64,000 nucleotides of DNA from Methylocapsa sp. D3K7 (GTDB lineage: Bacteria; Pseudomonadota; Alphaproteobacteria; Rhizobiales; Beijerinckiaceae). Made by a program: the position numbers and the translations under genes. The stretch lies in contig NZ_CP123229.1 in the NCBI RefSeq assembly GCF_029855125.1, positions 2,294,001 through 2,358,000 of the forward strand. The letters are read 5' to 3'. The notes beneath the pieces are model-generated. The model had not been told where the DNA came from and did not search any database. It was given only the letters and a program-made list of their open reading frames with translations. Below, one piece after another: positions 1-8,759 of this stretch. Each line of letters begins with the position of its first letter. Position 1 is the stretch's first letter.

Positions 1-490
1 GCGCAGCCTTCCATATCTGTCTCGCCGGGCTCAAGAAGTTGAGTTCTGAAGGCACACGAAAGACGCACACGGCCATCAATGCGGCCATCGTGATCGCGCT
101 TCCGCCACTGGACACGCCGCGCCGCCGCCCGCCGCGTTGCATCTGTGCTGTTTCAATTCATGGATGCCCCCCAAACGGCCTCACGAACAGAGAGCTCCGA
201 ACGCAATATCCGCAGGGCATGGAAAGTATCGGCGATTCCCAACTATTCATCGACAACATTTTCATCGAGCTGTTCTGCGCCCATAGGTCAACCGTCCAAG
301 AGCCACCTCCAAAACTTGAGGAATAGTCGTGGCACCCGAGTTTTTAGATAACCCCAGCGGGGACCGCGATCCCCTTAAGGGCTTCCCCGCCGCCAATTTC
401 CCTCTTGAGCATAAAGATCCATCTTGTTGATGAAGAGCAGGCAGGCGGCCGAAAGGAAACATGACGGTTCGCGAGCCGATGACCGCACGA
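1..490. other. Left edge, no supported gene
   Basis: Short open frames exist on both strands but none has a recognisable domain, a convincing ribosome site or a relation to the neighbours. A minus-strand frame from about 98 to the left edge could be the N-terminus of a gene that runs out of the window, but it is too short to judge. A small G4A/T4-type inverted repeat at 359-374 lies downstream of sufT and could help end the suf transcript; it has no U-run. Confidence 0.4.
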
Positions 491-494
491 GGAT

Positions 495-878
495 CTAAGA
501 CAAACCCAACTCCAGCTTGGCTTCTTCCGACATCCTTGATTGGTCCCAGGGCGGATCGAAGACTAGATTGACCTTTGCTTCAGCGACGCCTTTTACACCA
601 CGCACCGCCGTTGACACCCAGCCGACCATTTCGCCAGCGACAGGACAGCCGGGCGCGGTCAAGGTCATGTCGATTTCGACAAGGCCTTCGTCTTTCACAT
701 CGATTCGGTAAATCAATCCAAGATCGAAGACATTCACCGGGATTTCGGGATCATACACCGTACGCAGCGCTGCGATGATGTCGTTGGTAAGAACATCGCT
801 GGCGGTAACGGACGTAGATATTTCTTCTACACTGCTGGCCGGAGCCACGTCGATGGTATGGCTGCTAGTATCCATCAT
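495..878 (-). CDS. sufT: SufT/MIP18-family Fe-S assembly protein (DUF59)
   Basis: This 127-residue protein has the DUF59/MIP18 fold signature: a DPEIPVN motif, then DLGLIY, then TAPGCP with its cysteine, and a C-terminal DPPW motif. Family members assist Fe-S cluster maturation or delivery. A longer upstream frame exists, but the ATG at 878 overlaps the sufU stop codon as ATGA, which implies translational coupling and fixes the start. It is the last gene of the suf operon (sufB-C-D-S-U-T), as in many alphaproteobacteria. Unusually, that operon sits inside a nif island here. Confidence 0.88.
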   Translation of the reverse strand: MMDTSSHTIDVAPASSVEEISTSVTASDVLTNDIIAALRTVYDPEIPVNVFDLGLIYRIDVKDEGLVEIDMTLTAPGCPVAGEMVGWVSTAVRGVKGVAEAKVNLVFDPPWDQSRMSEEAKLELGLS

Positions 879-1360
879 TCGCTCATCGCCTCCCGCAACT
901 CTTGCTGGCCGGCACCGTCCTTCGGCTCGAAGGCTGCTTCGAATGTGTGCCAGGCGAGGGTTGCGCATTTTACACGCATGGGAAATTCGCTCACTCCCCC
1001 CAACACCTCGATCTGCTCGCGATCCTCGGGGCGTAAAGGCGCCTCAACCGGCTCTCCTTTCGCGAGTTGATAAAAGGCGTCCGCAAGAATCTTTGCCTCT
1101 TTGACCTCTTTGCCAAGCACAAGGTCCGTCATCATCGAGGCAGATGCCATGGAGATGGCGCAGCCCTTGCCTTCGAAGGCGATGTCCTCGACAAGGCCCG
1201 ACGGTCCGATCTTGAGATAAAGATGCACGCGATCGCCGCACAAGGGGTTATGCCCTTGCGCCTCGTGACTTGCATCCTCGAGCGCGTGGAAGTGTCGCGG
1301 ATTGCGCCCATGGTCGAGGATGACTTCTTGATAGAGATCGCGCAGGCTTGGATCGATCAT
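875..1360 (-). CDS. sufU: SufU-like Fe-S scaffold / sulfur acceptor
   Basis: The 161-residue product belongs to the SufU/IscU-N family. It carries the ligand set NPLCGD, GKGCAIS and RVKCATL, giving three cysteines plus the aspartate, and it has the insertion before the last cysteine typical of SufU rather than IscU. SufU normally takes sulfur from SufS and passes it to SufBCD. The ATG at 1360 overlaps the end of sufS, so an upstream extension in the frame is not used. No full-length NifU was found in this window, so this may be the only U-type domain serving nitrogenase here (inference). Confidence 0.9.
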   Translation of the reverse strand: MIDPSLRDLYQEVILDHGRNPRHFHALEDASHEAQGHNPLCGDRVHLYLKIGPSGLVEDIAFEGKGCAISMASASMMTDLVLGKEVKEAKILADAFYQLAKGEPVEAPLRPEDREQIEVLGGVSEFPMRVKCATLAWHTFEAAFEPKDGAGQQELREAMSE

Positions 1361-2616
1361 CGGAAAAACTCCAGGACGTCGCGCACACCGCGGACCAGAG
1401 CCTCCACCTCCGCGTGGGTGTTGTAGAGCGCGAAAGAGGCCCGCGTGGACACCGTTACGCCAAGCCGCTCCATGAGAGGCTGGGCGCAATGGTTTCCGGC
1501 CCGCACGGCGATACCGGCGCGATCGAGCAGGGTCGAGACATCATGGGGATGGATGCCTTCCGTCTCGAAAGTAACGAGGCAGCCTTTATCTTGCGCCCGC
1601 CCAAAAAGCCGCACGCGGTCGAGATTGGAAAGCTCCTCGGTTGCATGGGCGAGCAGTGCCGACTCATGCGCCGCGATTGCGGGCCGGTCGAGGGACATCA
1701 AATAGTCCAGTGCGGCGCCAAGTCCAATGGCCTCAACGATGGGCGGCGTTCCAGCTTCGAACTTGTGCGGCGGATCGGTGTAGGTGACCTTGTACTTCGT
1801 CACCACATCAATCATTTCGCCGCCGCCCTGATAGGGGCGCATCCGTTTCAGATATTCATATTTGCCGAAGAGAAAGCCGATTCCCGACGGTCCGTAGAGC
1901 TTGTGGCCCGTGGCAACGTAGAAATCACAATCAAGCGCTTGAACATCGACCGGCAGATGCACAGCGCCCTGACAGCCATCAACAAGAATCTTGGCACCCG
2001 CCGCATGCGTGAGCCGGATGATTTCGGCAAGCGGTGTGACTGTGCCAAGCACATTGGACATATGCGTCACCGCCACCAGCTTCGTCCTTGGGGTGAGGAG
2101 CTTGGCGAAGGCGGCGATGTCAAAGCTGTCATCCGTATTCAAAGGCGCCCATCGCAGCACCACACCGTTGCGCTCGCGCAGGAAATGCCACGGGACAATG
2201 TTGGAATGATGCTCCATTTCGGTGAGGATGATTTCATCCCCCTCACCGAGTGTTGCCCCAAGACACGAGGCTGCAAGATTGATGGCTTCCGTCCCACCTT
2301 TGGTGAAAATGATCTCTTCAACTTTCGGAGCGTTGATGAAGCGGCGAATGGATGCGCGGGCATTTTCGAACGCGATGGTCGAGGCGCCGGAAAGAAAATG
2401 CGCTCCACGATGGACGTTCGCATAAGTTTCCGCGTAAGCCTTAGCCATCGCGTCAAGCACCGGCTTTGGCTTTTGCGCCGAAGCGCCATTGTCGAGATAG
2501 ACGAGCGGCTTGCCATGAACCTGCCTGGCAAGGATTGGAAAATCCTCGCGCACGCGGGTGATATCGAAACCAGCCACTACTGGTTTTTCCTGAAGCGTCA
2601 GCAGACTATTCGACAT
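1357..2616 (-). CDS. sufS: SufS cysteine desulfurase (group II)
   Basis: This PLP enzyme of 419 residues removes sulfur from cysteine for the SUF machinery. The PLP lysine lies in TGHKLYGP and the persulfide cysteine in RAGNHCAQP, the short-loop arrangement of group II desulfurases. The start at 2616 lies within the last codons of sufD; an upstream extension reads antisense-like sequence and was rejected. It differs from NifS, a group I enzyme encoded at 30521, so the island carries two desulfurases. Confidence 0.95.
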   Translation of the reverse strand: MSNSLLTLQEKPVVAGFDITRVREDFPILARQVHGKPLVYLDNGASAQKPKPVLDAMAKAYAETYANVHRGAHFLSGASTIAFENARASIRRFINAPKVEEIIFTKGGTEAINLAASCLGATLGEGDEIILTEMEHHSNIVPWHFLRERNGVVLRWAPLNTDDSFDIAAFAKLLTPRTKLVAVTHMSNVLGTVTPLAEIIRLTHAAGAKILVDGCQGAVHLPVDVQALDCDFYVATGHKLYGPSGIGFLFGKYEYLKRMRPYQGGGEMIDVVTKYKVTYTDPPHKFEAGTPPIVEAIGLGAALDYLMSLDRPAIAAHESALLAHATEELSNLDRVRLFGRAQDKGCLVTFETEGIHPHDVSTLLDRAGIAVRAGNHCAQPLMERLGVTVSTRASFALYNTHAEVEALVRGVRDVLEFFR

Positions 2617-3901
2617 GCGCGATCTCGCCTGCGTGGAGGGCAAGCCAATCCGCCACAGCCGCAGCCGCACAAGCACGAAGAGGCTCGCTTTCGATGGCTT
2701 CAAGGACTTCGCCGAGAAAGGCTTCGATGAGGAGCGCCCGAGCCTCGGCTTCGGGAATGCCCCGAGCCCGCAAGAAGAACAGCGCTGAGGTATCCAGTTC
2801 GCCAGACGTGGCGCCGTGGCTGCATTTGACGTTATCGGCCAAGATTTCGAGTTCCGGCTTGATGGCGATCTCGGCTTGCCGCGACAGAAGCACGGTACGG
2901 CTCATTTGACGCGCATCTGCGCCTTGCGCGTCGGGACGCACCCGGACACACCCTTGATAGACACCCCGCGAATCGCCGGCGAGGACGCCGCGAAAAGCTT
3001 GCCTGCTTGCCGTGTCCGGCCCGGCATGGGTGATGACAGTGGTATTGTCACAATGGCGGCCATCGGCGACGAGATAAATGCCATCTAATTCCGCTTGCGC
3101 GTCTTTCTCCGCGAGATTGAGCAGCGCTTCATGACGCGAAAACAGCCCGCCCTCGGACAAGTAGAAAGCTTTGTAGGATGCGGCGGTGTCAAGCTCGCCC
3201 AAGGTAATCGCCGATTGCCTTGCGGCCGCGCCAAGCCGGTCAAGCCGGATATGTTTGAGCCTTGCCTTGGGAGCCAGGCGAACCTCAGTCACGATGGTGG
3301 AAAAACCTGGCGTGCCACTGTGGGCCTCGATGATCGCCGCCTCCGCATCTTCATCAAGAAGGATCAAAAGGCGCAGGTGCCGGCCCTCGGGGGCTCGCGC
3401 TTCTTCTCCTTCCCATTCAAAGCGGATGTAGAGCGGCTTCGTGAGCGTCGTGTGGGCCGGAACGTGCAGGACAAGCCCGTCCTCCATGAGCGCGGTATTT
3501 AGATTGAGGAGTGCGTGGTCCTTCTGCGGATTGACATAGCCGATCTTACTGGCGAAGGGGGTCGAAGAGTCGGCGAGAACTCGCCGCAAAGGAACCGCGC
3601 CGATTTGTGCGAGATCTGATTTTTCTTCGTTAAGAACGCCATTTTCGAACAGCGCAAGGTGAGTCCCGGGGAGAACCGGAGCCGGAGGTGTGGGACTCAA
3701 TCCGTCCGCAGCGCGGGCAAGCGCCCGAGAGAGATCGGAATATTTCCAGGACTCGACCCGGCGTGTCGGCAGGCCGCATCCGGCAAAAATGGTCCGCGCC
3801 TCTTCCCGCAAGGCACCGAGCCAAGGCACGGTACCTTCCTGCCGGCCAGCCATGACATCAAGGAGATGGTTGAGGGATGTATTGCCGCTCATGGCGCTCA
3901 C
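2606..3901 (-). CDS. sufD: SufD, SUF scaffold subunit
   Basis: The 431-residue protein is SufD of the SufBC2D complex, where Fe-S clusters are built under ATP control by SufC. It shows the family's beta-helix-rich core and the C-terminal LKCSHGATSG-like region (here VKCSHGATSG). The first start, a GTG at 3901, overlaps the sufC stop as GTGA; an ATG at 3892 is an equally possible start. The gene overlaps sufS downstream, so the operon is tightly packed. Confidence 0.93.
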   Translation of the reverse strand: MSAMSGNTSLNHLLDVMAGRQEGTVPWLGALREEARTIFAGCGLPTRRVESWKYSDLSRALARAADGLSPTPPAPVLPGTHLALFENGVLNEEKSDLAQIGAVPLRRVLADSSTPFASKIGYVNPQKDHALLNLNTALMEDGLVLHVPAHTTLTKPLYIRFEWEGEEARAPEGRHLRLLILLDEDAEAAIIEAHSGTPGFSTIVTEVRLAPKARLKHIRLDRLGAAARQSAITLGELDTAASYKAFYLSEGGLFSRHEALLNLAEKDAQAELDGIYLVADGRHCDNTTVITHAGPDTASRQAFRGVLAGDSRGVYQGCVRVRPDAQGADARQMSRTVLLSRQAEIAIKPELEILADNVKCSHGATSGELDTSALFFLRARGIPEAEARALLIEAFLGEVLEAIESEPLRACAAAAVADWLALHAGEIAHVE

Positions 3902-4647
3902 GCCGCCTTTCCGATCAAGGCATCATAGCCTTGCTCTTCGAGACGCAGCGCCAGCGACTTGTCGCCCGAGCGCACAATCTTGCCACCGGCGAGGATATGC
4001 ACATAGTCGGGCACGATATAGTCGAGCAGCCGCTGGTAATGCGTAATCACCAAAAACGAACGGTCCGGGGCACGCAATTTGTTCACGCCTTCCGCAACGA
4101 GCTTCAAGGCGTCGATGTCGAGACCTGAATCCGTCTCGTCGAGGATCGCCAGCGATGGCTTTAGAAGCGCCATTTGCAGAACTTCGTTCCGCTTTTTCTC
4201 GCCGCCCGAAAAACCGACATTGAGCGGCCGCTTTAGCATGTCTTCGGACACGTTAAGCAATTTGGCAGTCTCGCGCACGGCGCGCAGGAACTGGACCGCA
4301 TCGAGAACCGGCTCGCCGCGAAGGCGGGCTTGTGCATTGACGGCCGTCTTGAGGAAGGTGAGGTTCGAGACACCAGGAATTTCAAGCGGATATTGGAAGG
4401 CGAGAAAAATACCTTTGGCGGCCCGCTCTTCCGGCTTGAGGGCGAGCAAATCCTCGCCCTTGAACGTCACGTCGCCGCTCGTCACATCATAGCCCTCGCG
4501 TCCGGCGAGCGCATAGGAGGTCGTCGATTTGCCGGCGCCATTAGGCCCCATGATGGCATGAACCTCGCCAGCGCCGACTTTGAGCGAAAGACCCTTTAGA
4601 ATCTCCTTGCCCTGAACGCTTGCATAAAGGTCTTTGATCTCAAGCAT
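3898..4647 (-). CDS. sufC: SufC, ABC-type ATPase of the SUF complex
   Basis: SufC (249 residues) is the soluble ABC ATPase that drives conformational change in SufBD. Visible motifs are Walker A GPNGAGKST, the ABC signature FSGGEKKR and Walker B LAILDETDSGLD. The ATG at 4647 begins MLEIKDLY, the normal SufC N-terminus; a start 12 bases upstream is in frame but less typical. There are 45 bases between sufB and sufC and an overlap with sufD. Confidence 0.96.
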   Translation of the reverse strand: MLEIKDLYASVQGKEILKGLSLKVGAGEVHAIMGPNGAGKSTTSYALAGREGYDVTSGDVTFKGEDLLALKPEERAAKGIFLAFQYPLEIPGVSNLTFLKTAVNAQARLRGEPVLDAVQFLRAVRETAKLLNVSEDMLKRPLNVGFSGGEKKRNEVLQMALLKPSLAILDETDSGLDIDALKLVAEGVNKLRAPDRSFLVITHYQRLLDYIVPDYVHILAGGKIVRSGDKSLALRLEEQGYDALIGKAA

Positions 4648-4692
4648 GACGATCTCCAAACTGTGTGCCGTGTGCTGCGCGGTATGGGACAG

Positions 4693-6141
4693 TCATCCGA
4701 CGCTTCCCTCGAGGCTGATGCCAACGAGCTTCTGTGCCTCGACCGCAAATTCCATTGGCAATTGCTGCAGTACTTCACGGCAGAACCCGTTGACGATCAA
4801 CGCCACCGCTTCTTCCGTGGCGATCCCGCGAGAAATGCAATAAAAAAGCTGATCGTCGCTGATCTTCGAGGTCGTGGCTTCATGCTCGAGGAGCGCTGTC
4901 GGATTGCGTGACTCGATGTAGGGCACCGTATGAGCGCCGCACTTGGAGCCGAGGAGAAGCGAGTCGCATTGGGTGAAATTGCGAGCACCCTCGGCTTTCT
5001 GATGGACGCGGACGAGGCCACGGTAGGTGTTTTGCGCGTGCCCTGCAGAAATGCCTTTGGAGATGATCCGGCTCTTCGTGTTTCGGCCAAGATGCATCAT
5101 CTTGGTGCCGGTATCCGCCTGCTGATAATTGTTGGCGATGGCGATCGAATAGAATTCGCCAACGGAATTGTCGCCGCGCAGGATGCAGGAGGGATATTTC
5201 CAAGTAATCGCCGAACCCGTCTCGACCTGCGTCCAAGAAATCTTCGAGTTAACGCCACGGCAATCGCCGCGCTTGGTCACGAAATTGTAAATTCCGCCCT
5301 TGCCGTTCTCGTCGCCCGGATACCAATTCTGCACGGTCGAATATTTGATTTCGGCGTCATCGAGCGCAACGAGTTCGACAACGGCCGCGTGCAGCTGGTT
5401 TTCGTCGCGCATGGGCGCCGTGCAGCCTTCGAGGTAGCTGACATAAGCGCCCTTGTCCGCGATGATGAGAGTCCGTTCGAATTGTCCGGTGTTGGATGCG
5501 TTGATGCGGAAATAGGTCGACAGCTCCATGGGGCAGCGGACGCCAGGCGGAACATAGACAAAGGAACCGTCGGAAAAGACTGCCGCATTCAGCGTTGCGT
5601 AAAAATTGTCGGTGTCGGGAACGACGGAGCCGAGATATTTGCGCACGAGATCTGGATGCTTCGCCAGCGCCTCGGAAATGGGACAGAAAATGACGCCAAC
5701 TTCCTCCAGTTTCGCCTTGAAGGTTGTCGCGACCGATACCGAATCGAACACCGCATCGACAGCCACACCGGTCAGCATCTTTTGCTCGGAGAGCGGAATG
5801 CCAAGCTTCTCGTAAGTCTTCAAAAGCTCGGGATCGACCTCATCGAGGCTTGCCGGGGCGTCATCCTTGACCTTGGGCGCCGCATAATAATAGGCGTCCT
5901 GAAAATCGATTGGCGGATAATGGACGCGCGCCCATTTGGGCTCCGTCATGGTTCGCCAGCGGCGAAACGCCGCAAGCCGTAACTCCAACATCCATCCGGG
6001 TTCTTTCTTCTTCTTTGAAATGAAACGGACGATGTCTTCGGACAAACCCTTAGGGGCAAACTCGCTCTCGATATTCGTGACGAAACCATATTTGTATTTT
6101 TGATCCGCTAACTCTTGTAGAGTTTCTGCCTCTTGGCTCAT
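4693..6141 (-). CDS. sufB: SufB, SUF scaffold subunit
   Basis: SufB (482 residues, normal length) is the scaffold subunit on which nascent clusters form with SufD. The N-terminus (YKYGF then a GLSE segment) and the long beta-helix domain are typical. It is the first gene of the suf operon. No IscR-type or other Rrf2 regulator precedes it; instead a sigma54-type promoter lies about 160 bases upstream (6302-6318). This suggests co-expression with nif genes rather than iron or stress control. Confidence 0.96.
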   Translation of the reverse strand: MSQEAETLQELADQKYKYGFVTNIESEFAPKGLSEDIVRFISKKKKEPGWMLELRLAAFRRWRTMTEPKWARVHYPPIDFQDAYYYAAPKVKDDAPASLDEVDPELLKTYEKLGIPLSEQKMLTGVAVDAVFDSVSVATTFKAKLEEVGVIFCPISEALAKHPDLVRKYLGSVVPDTDNFYATLNAAVFSDGSFVYVPPGVRCPMELSTYFRINASNTGQFERTLIIADKGAYVSYLEGCTAPMRDENQLHAAVVELVALDDAEIKYSTVQNWYPGDENGKGGIYNFVTKRGDCRGVNSKISWTQVETGSAITWKYPSCILRGDNSVGEFYSIAIANNYQQADTGTKMMHLGRNTKSRIISKGISAGHAQNTYRGLVRVHQKAEGARNFTQCDSLLLGSKCGAHTVPYIESRNPTALLEHEATTSKISDDQLFYCISRGIATEEAVALIVNGFCREVLQQLPMEFAVEAQKLVGISLEGSVG

Positions 6142-6447
6142 GTCAGATTCCCGACGTTGAAATTAAGAGGGCAAAGCCAAGCAGTGCTGGCATTGCAGGG
6201 GTTTCGCCTGTCTTCGGGGCTGCAGCGTTGATTTTTGTAATATTCACCACGATAAAGGCCCCACGACGACGACGTTTTATTGACTGTCATGAGAGGTCTG
6301 CTGCAAGCACAATGCCATGGCGGTTGCACACGCGCCGGTTATGCGGATTTACAGATCAGAAGCGGCTAGGTCTTCACGGTGGTTTGACCGATACGTGTGT
6401 AGGTCAGCGGGAAGAGCGCTGTCATAGGAAGGATGAAAATCTTCCAG
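6142..6447. other. Intergenic region upstream of sufB
   Basis: Apart from the sigma54-type promoter at 6302-6318 I see no feature. A 63-codon minus-strand frame (6138-6329) runs through the promoter and overlaps the sufB start, so it is not a gene. Confidence 0.6.
6302..6318 (-). promoter_or_regulatory. Sigma54 -24/-12 promoter for sufB operon
   Basis: Read on the minus strand the element is ATGGCATTGTGCTTGCA: TGGCAT, five bases, TTGCA, with the invariant GG-N10-GC spacing. Transcription would start about 150 bases before sufB. I found no exact TGT-N10-ACA NifA site just upstream, so the activator is not proven. Confidence 0.65.
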
Positions 6448-6927
6448 TCAGGCGGTGCCTTCGGCGAGCGCGGCGACGACTGGCCAGCCGACAACGCCCG
6501 CTGGATCCAAGTTTCTCAATGCATCGAGAATTTCGAGAGCCTGGGTCCGCTCGGATCTGCGCAGGCGAATGAAGGCTAGCGCCTTCAATGTATAGAGCGC
6601 GAAGCGTCCGGCTCCGTCTGGGATGACAGATTGCACGGACCAATCGCGCCAGTTTGGGCTCCAGCCAGCTTGGCGCGCGGCAACCCCAAGGCCATCTTCA
6701 GCGGCGGTGACCGCCATGTCAAGATTGCCCTGATAGGTGTGAATTTTGTAAAGGCAGAAATAGACCGACAGTTGCTCCGGCGCGGCTACCATTGCTTGAC
6801 GGAATAGCCTGTCCGCGAGCGCATGATCGTGACGATAGGCAGCAACCCCTTGCTGGAGTAAATCGTTGATAGCATCGGGGAGATCCCCGAAATTGATAGC
6901 ATCGGAATTGGAAAACAAGTCTCTCAT
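6448..6927 (-). CDS. TPR-like nif-associated protein
   Basis: This 159-residue helical protein has tetratricopeptide-like repeats: a helix pair around LFRQAMVAAPEQL, then YKIHTYQGNLDMA, and a final pair LEILDALRNLDP. It is clearly related to the protein at 45100-45642. Both share AP-x4-V-x3-LY, a central NWRD and a late F-LYTLKA/F-LFTLKG segment. Proteins of this type occur in nif clusters, but I know no proven function; a scaffold or chaperone role for nitrogenase maturation is a guess. The start at 6927 (MRDLFS) is preferred to one 42 bases upstream. Confidence 0.7.
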   Translation of the reverse strand: MRDLFSNSDAINFGDLPDAINDLLQQGVAAYRHDHALADRLFRQAMVAAPEQLSVYFCLYKIHTYQGNLDMAVTAAEDGLGVAARQAGWSPNWRDWSVQSVIPDGAGRFALYTLKALAFIRLRRSERTQALEILDALRNLDPAGVVGWPVVAALAEGTA

Positions 6928-7080
6928 TTGCGATGCCCGCCTGGATGGCTCTTTTGCGTGTTTGCACACCGTGCTATTTGACGACAGTTAGCACACGAGA
7001 GAGGGGAACAGAGACTTTTGCGTGATGAATCGCGACCGCTTTCGTTACTGCCGCGGCAATAGTTCGTCCCCGGCCATCTG

Positions 7081-7842
7081 TTACCGTCCAACTAGCTCCT
7101 CGCCCCGCGGATCAACCTCCAGAAGTTTCACGCCGGCGGGCACCTCGGTTCCATCGCGGACGACACCTCTTAGAATGCCATCGAAGGGCGCCCGGATAAT
7201 TTCGCCGCCGAGATGGCCGATGATGAAGTCTTTGAAGATCCGTGTACCGATCTCAATGGCTGTATGCCACCGGCCTGGAATCTCCGAGTAAACAAATCGC
7301 TCTCCTCCGACGCCACCAAGACGGCGCGAGATTCCGTCTGCCGGGTCGGTCGTACCTCGTTGAAGGATCCGTCCGGTCTTTGCTGGCCGCGTTTCAACAG
7401 CGAAATCGCAATTCATTTCCGCCGTGAAGCCAGGACCGAGGCCTATCGTAAAGCGTGCGAGCCTGCGCAAATCCGGGGTGACTTGATATTTCTGCATTCT
7501 CGCATCGACGAGGAGATCCAGCGTGCGAAGGACCATCAGATCCAAAAGCCCAAGCTCGGTGATGATCACCTCACTGGCCGAGCCAAAGCCTGAAAGGATC
7601 TCAAGTCCGGTATCGACGCGCCGGGCCGCGACGCCCGCAACGGTGACCGGGTCGTCGAAGAGCGCGTCGTGAAAAGCCATTTTCCGCCGGATAACTGGCG
7701 GGAGCGGATCATGCGAGAGAACGACGGAAAAGCCGCCACGATAAAGATTAACCGCCACCGCCGATGCAATTTCATTGGTGCCGAGAATCACGGCGAAGGG
7801 AGCATACTGGCCATTCCTACCTGGATATTGTGAACTGCTCAT
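7081..7842 (-). CDS. YqeB/EF2563-family Mo-hydroxylase maturation protein
   Basis: The 253-residue protein matches the YqeB/EF2563 family linked to maturation of selenium-dependent or other molybdenum hydroxylases. It starts with a Rossmann-like segment (VILGTNEIASAVAVNLYRGG) and carries IGLGPGF, then a C-terminal IIRAPFDGILRG and a closing KLLEVDPRG, as in that family. No molybdenum hydroxylase gene is in the window. Its placement among nif genes, with a sigma54-like element 30 bases upstream, suggests a role tied to nitrogenase or molybdenum handling (inference). Confidence 0.75.
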   Translation of the reverse strand: MSSSQYPGRNGQYAPFAVILGTNEIASAVAVNLYRGGFSVVLSHDPLPPVIRRKMAFHDALFDDPVTVAGVAARRVDTGLEILSGFGSASEVIITELGLLDLMVLRTLDLLVDARMQKYQVTPDLRRLARFTIGLGPGFTAEMNCDFAVETRPAKTGRILQRGTTDPADGISRRLGGVGGERFVYSEIPGRWHTAIEIGTRIFKDFIIGHLGGEIIRAPFDGILRGVVRDGTEVPAGVKLLEVDPRGEELVGR

Positions 7843-7871
7843 ACGATTTCCCCTTCAGCACCACTTGCGAA

Positions 7872-7888
7872 AGCAAAATATGGGCCGC
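7872..7888 (-). promoter_or_regulatory. Possible sigma54 promoter for the yqeB-like gene
   Basis: On the minus strand the sequence is GCGGCCCATATTTTGCT. The GG-N10-GC spacing and TTGCT are kept, but the -24 box (CGGCCC) departs from TGGCAC. It lies 30 bases from the start codon and faces away from the bolA promoter, with a NifA site between them. Confidence 0.4.
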
Positions 7889-7981
7889 ATGAGGCGAGGC
7901 CTAAATCAAGGGGACATCTACAGGCTATCGCACGGACGGATGTCGCGTTCCGGACTCGAACCCTCGCCATACCGCGTTGGA

Positions 7982-7997
7982 TGTCAGGAAACCGACA
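7982..7997. promoter_or_regulatory. NifA upstream activating site (TGT-N10-ACA)
   Basis: TGTCAGGAAACCGACA fits the NifA consensus exactly. It lies about 90 bases upstream of the bolA -24 box and about 95 bases from the opposed yqeB-like promoter, so it could serve both directions. Confidence 0.6.
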
Positions 7998-8087
7998 GCT
8001 GTTCGAGCCCGCGCGGCCTAATGAAAGGGAGGCGAGAAAGCACTTATGTAAGCCTCTCTTTTGCGGATCCTGAGCGGGCTATGAAAT

Positions 8088-8104
8088 TTGGTTCCAACCT
8101 TGCA
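8088..8104 (+). promoter_or_regulatory. Sigma54 promoter for bolA-grx-ferredoxin operon
   Basis: TTGGTTCCAACCTTGCA has the GG-N10-GC spacing and a consensus TTGCA -12 box; the -24 box is imperfect (TTGGTTC). It overlaps an upstream in-frame ATG at 8104, which supports the bolA start at 8137. Confidence 0.5.
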
Positions 8105-8136
8105 TGGAGGCGTTCGTGACATCAGGAGTGGTGGCG

Positions 8137-8370
8137 ATGGCAATGGCTGGACCGGAAATCGAGCGGCTTATCAAGCAGGCATTCCCGGATGCCGAGGTGG
8201 TTGTCGCCGACCTCGCTGGCGATGGCGACCATTTCGCTGCTCGCATCGCCTCCGGAGCGTTCGTAGGCAAGAGCCGGATCGAGCAGCACAAGATGGTCTA
8301 TGCGGCGCTTCAGGGGCAAGTGGGCGGGGCCATTCATGCGCTTGCCCTCGAAACATCCGTGCCCAAATAA
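8137..8370 (+). CDS. BolA-family protein
   Basis: This small protein of 77 residues has the BolA pattern: an N-terminal helix [13 protein letters not shown], a strand, then [10 protein letters not shown] with the conserved histidine and the [17 protein letters not shown] helix. BolA proteins pair with CGFS monothiol glutaredoxins to bind and pass on 2Fe-2S clusters, and the next gene encodes exactly such a glutaredoxin. I chose the ATG at 8137 because an upstream ATG lies in the promoter. Confidence 0.88.
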   Translation: MAMAGPEIERLIKQAFPDAEVVVADLAGDGDHFAARIASGAFVGKSRIEQHKMVYAALQGQVGGAIHALALETSVPK

Positions 8371-8423
8371 ACAGGCCGGCTCTTGCATTCCAGCACTTAA
8401 ACTCAATTTTGAAGAGGTGGACT

Positions 8424-8759
8424 ATGGCTGAACCAACGACACAACGGATTGAAGCCGTGATCGCGAGTGGCGATGTTGTCCTGTTCACGAAGGGCATTCC
8501 GGCGGCCCCTCAATGCGGCTTCTCGGCGGCGGCCATTCGGATCCTTGGCCAGCTAGCGGTACCGTTCAAGACCGTGGATGTGCTGGCGGACATGGAGATT
8601 CGCGAAGGCATCAAAGCGTTTTCGAACTGGCCGACGATCCCTCAGCTCTATGTCAAGGGCGAGTTTGTTGGTGGTTGCGACATCATGCGGGAAATGTTTC
8701 AGACGGGGGAACTCGCGACCTTGTTGAGTTCCAAAGGTATCGTGGCGACGGTGCAATGA
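8424..8759 (+). CDS. Monothiol glutaredoxin, CGFS type (Grx4/GrxD)
   Basis: The 111-residue protein has the CGFS active site at residues 31-34, the conserved FTKG lysine, WPTIPQLY and GGCDI motifs, all typical of monothiol glutaredoxins. These bind a 2Fe-2S cluster with glutathione and transfer it to acceptors, often as a heterodimer with BolA. The ATG at 8424 follows a GAGG-type ribosome site. The stop overlaps the next start as ATGA. Grx, BolA and ferredoxin would be made together under NifA control (inference). Confidence 0.93.
   Translation: MAEPTTQRIEAVIASGDVVLFTKGIPAAPQCGFSAAAIRILGQLAVPFKTVDVLADMEIREGIKAFSNWPTIPQLYVKGEFVGGCDIMREMFQTGELATLLSSKGIVATVQ

Noticed and set aside
875..1360. 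The U-type scaffold in the suf operon as NifU
   Set aside because: It is a single SufU/IscU-type domain without the central 2Fe-2S and C-terminal Nfu domains of NifU, and it is coupled to sufS.
6138..6329. 63-codon minus-strand frame before sufB
   Set aside because: It overlaps the sufB start and the sigma54 promoter and has no domain content.
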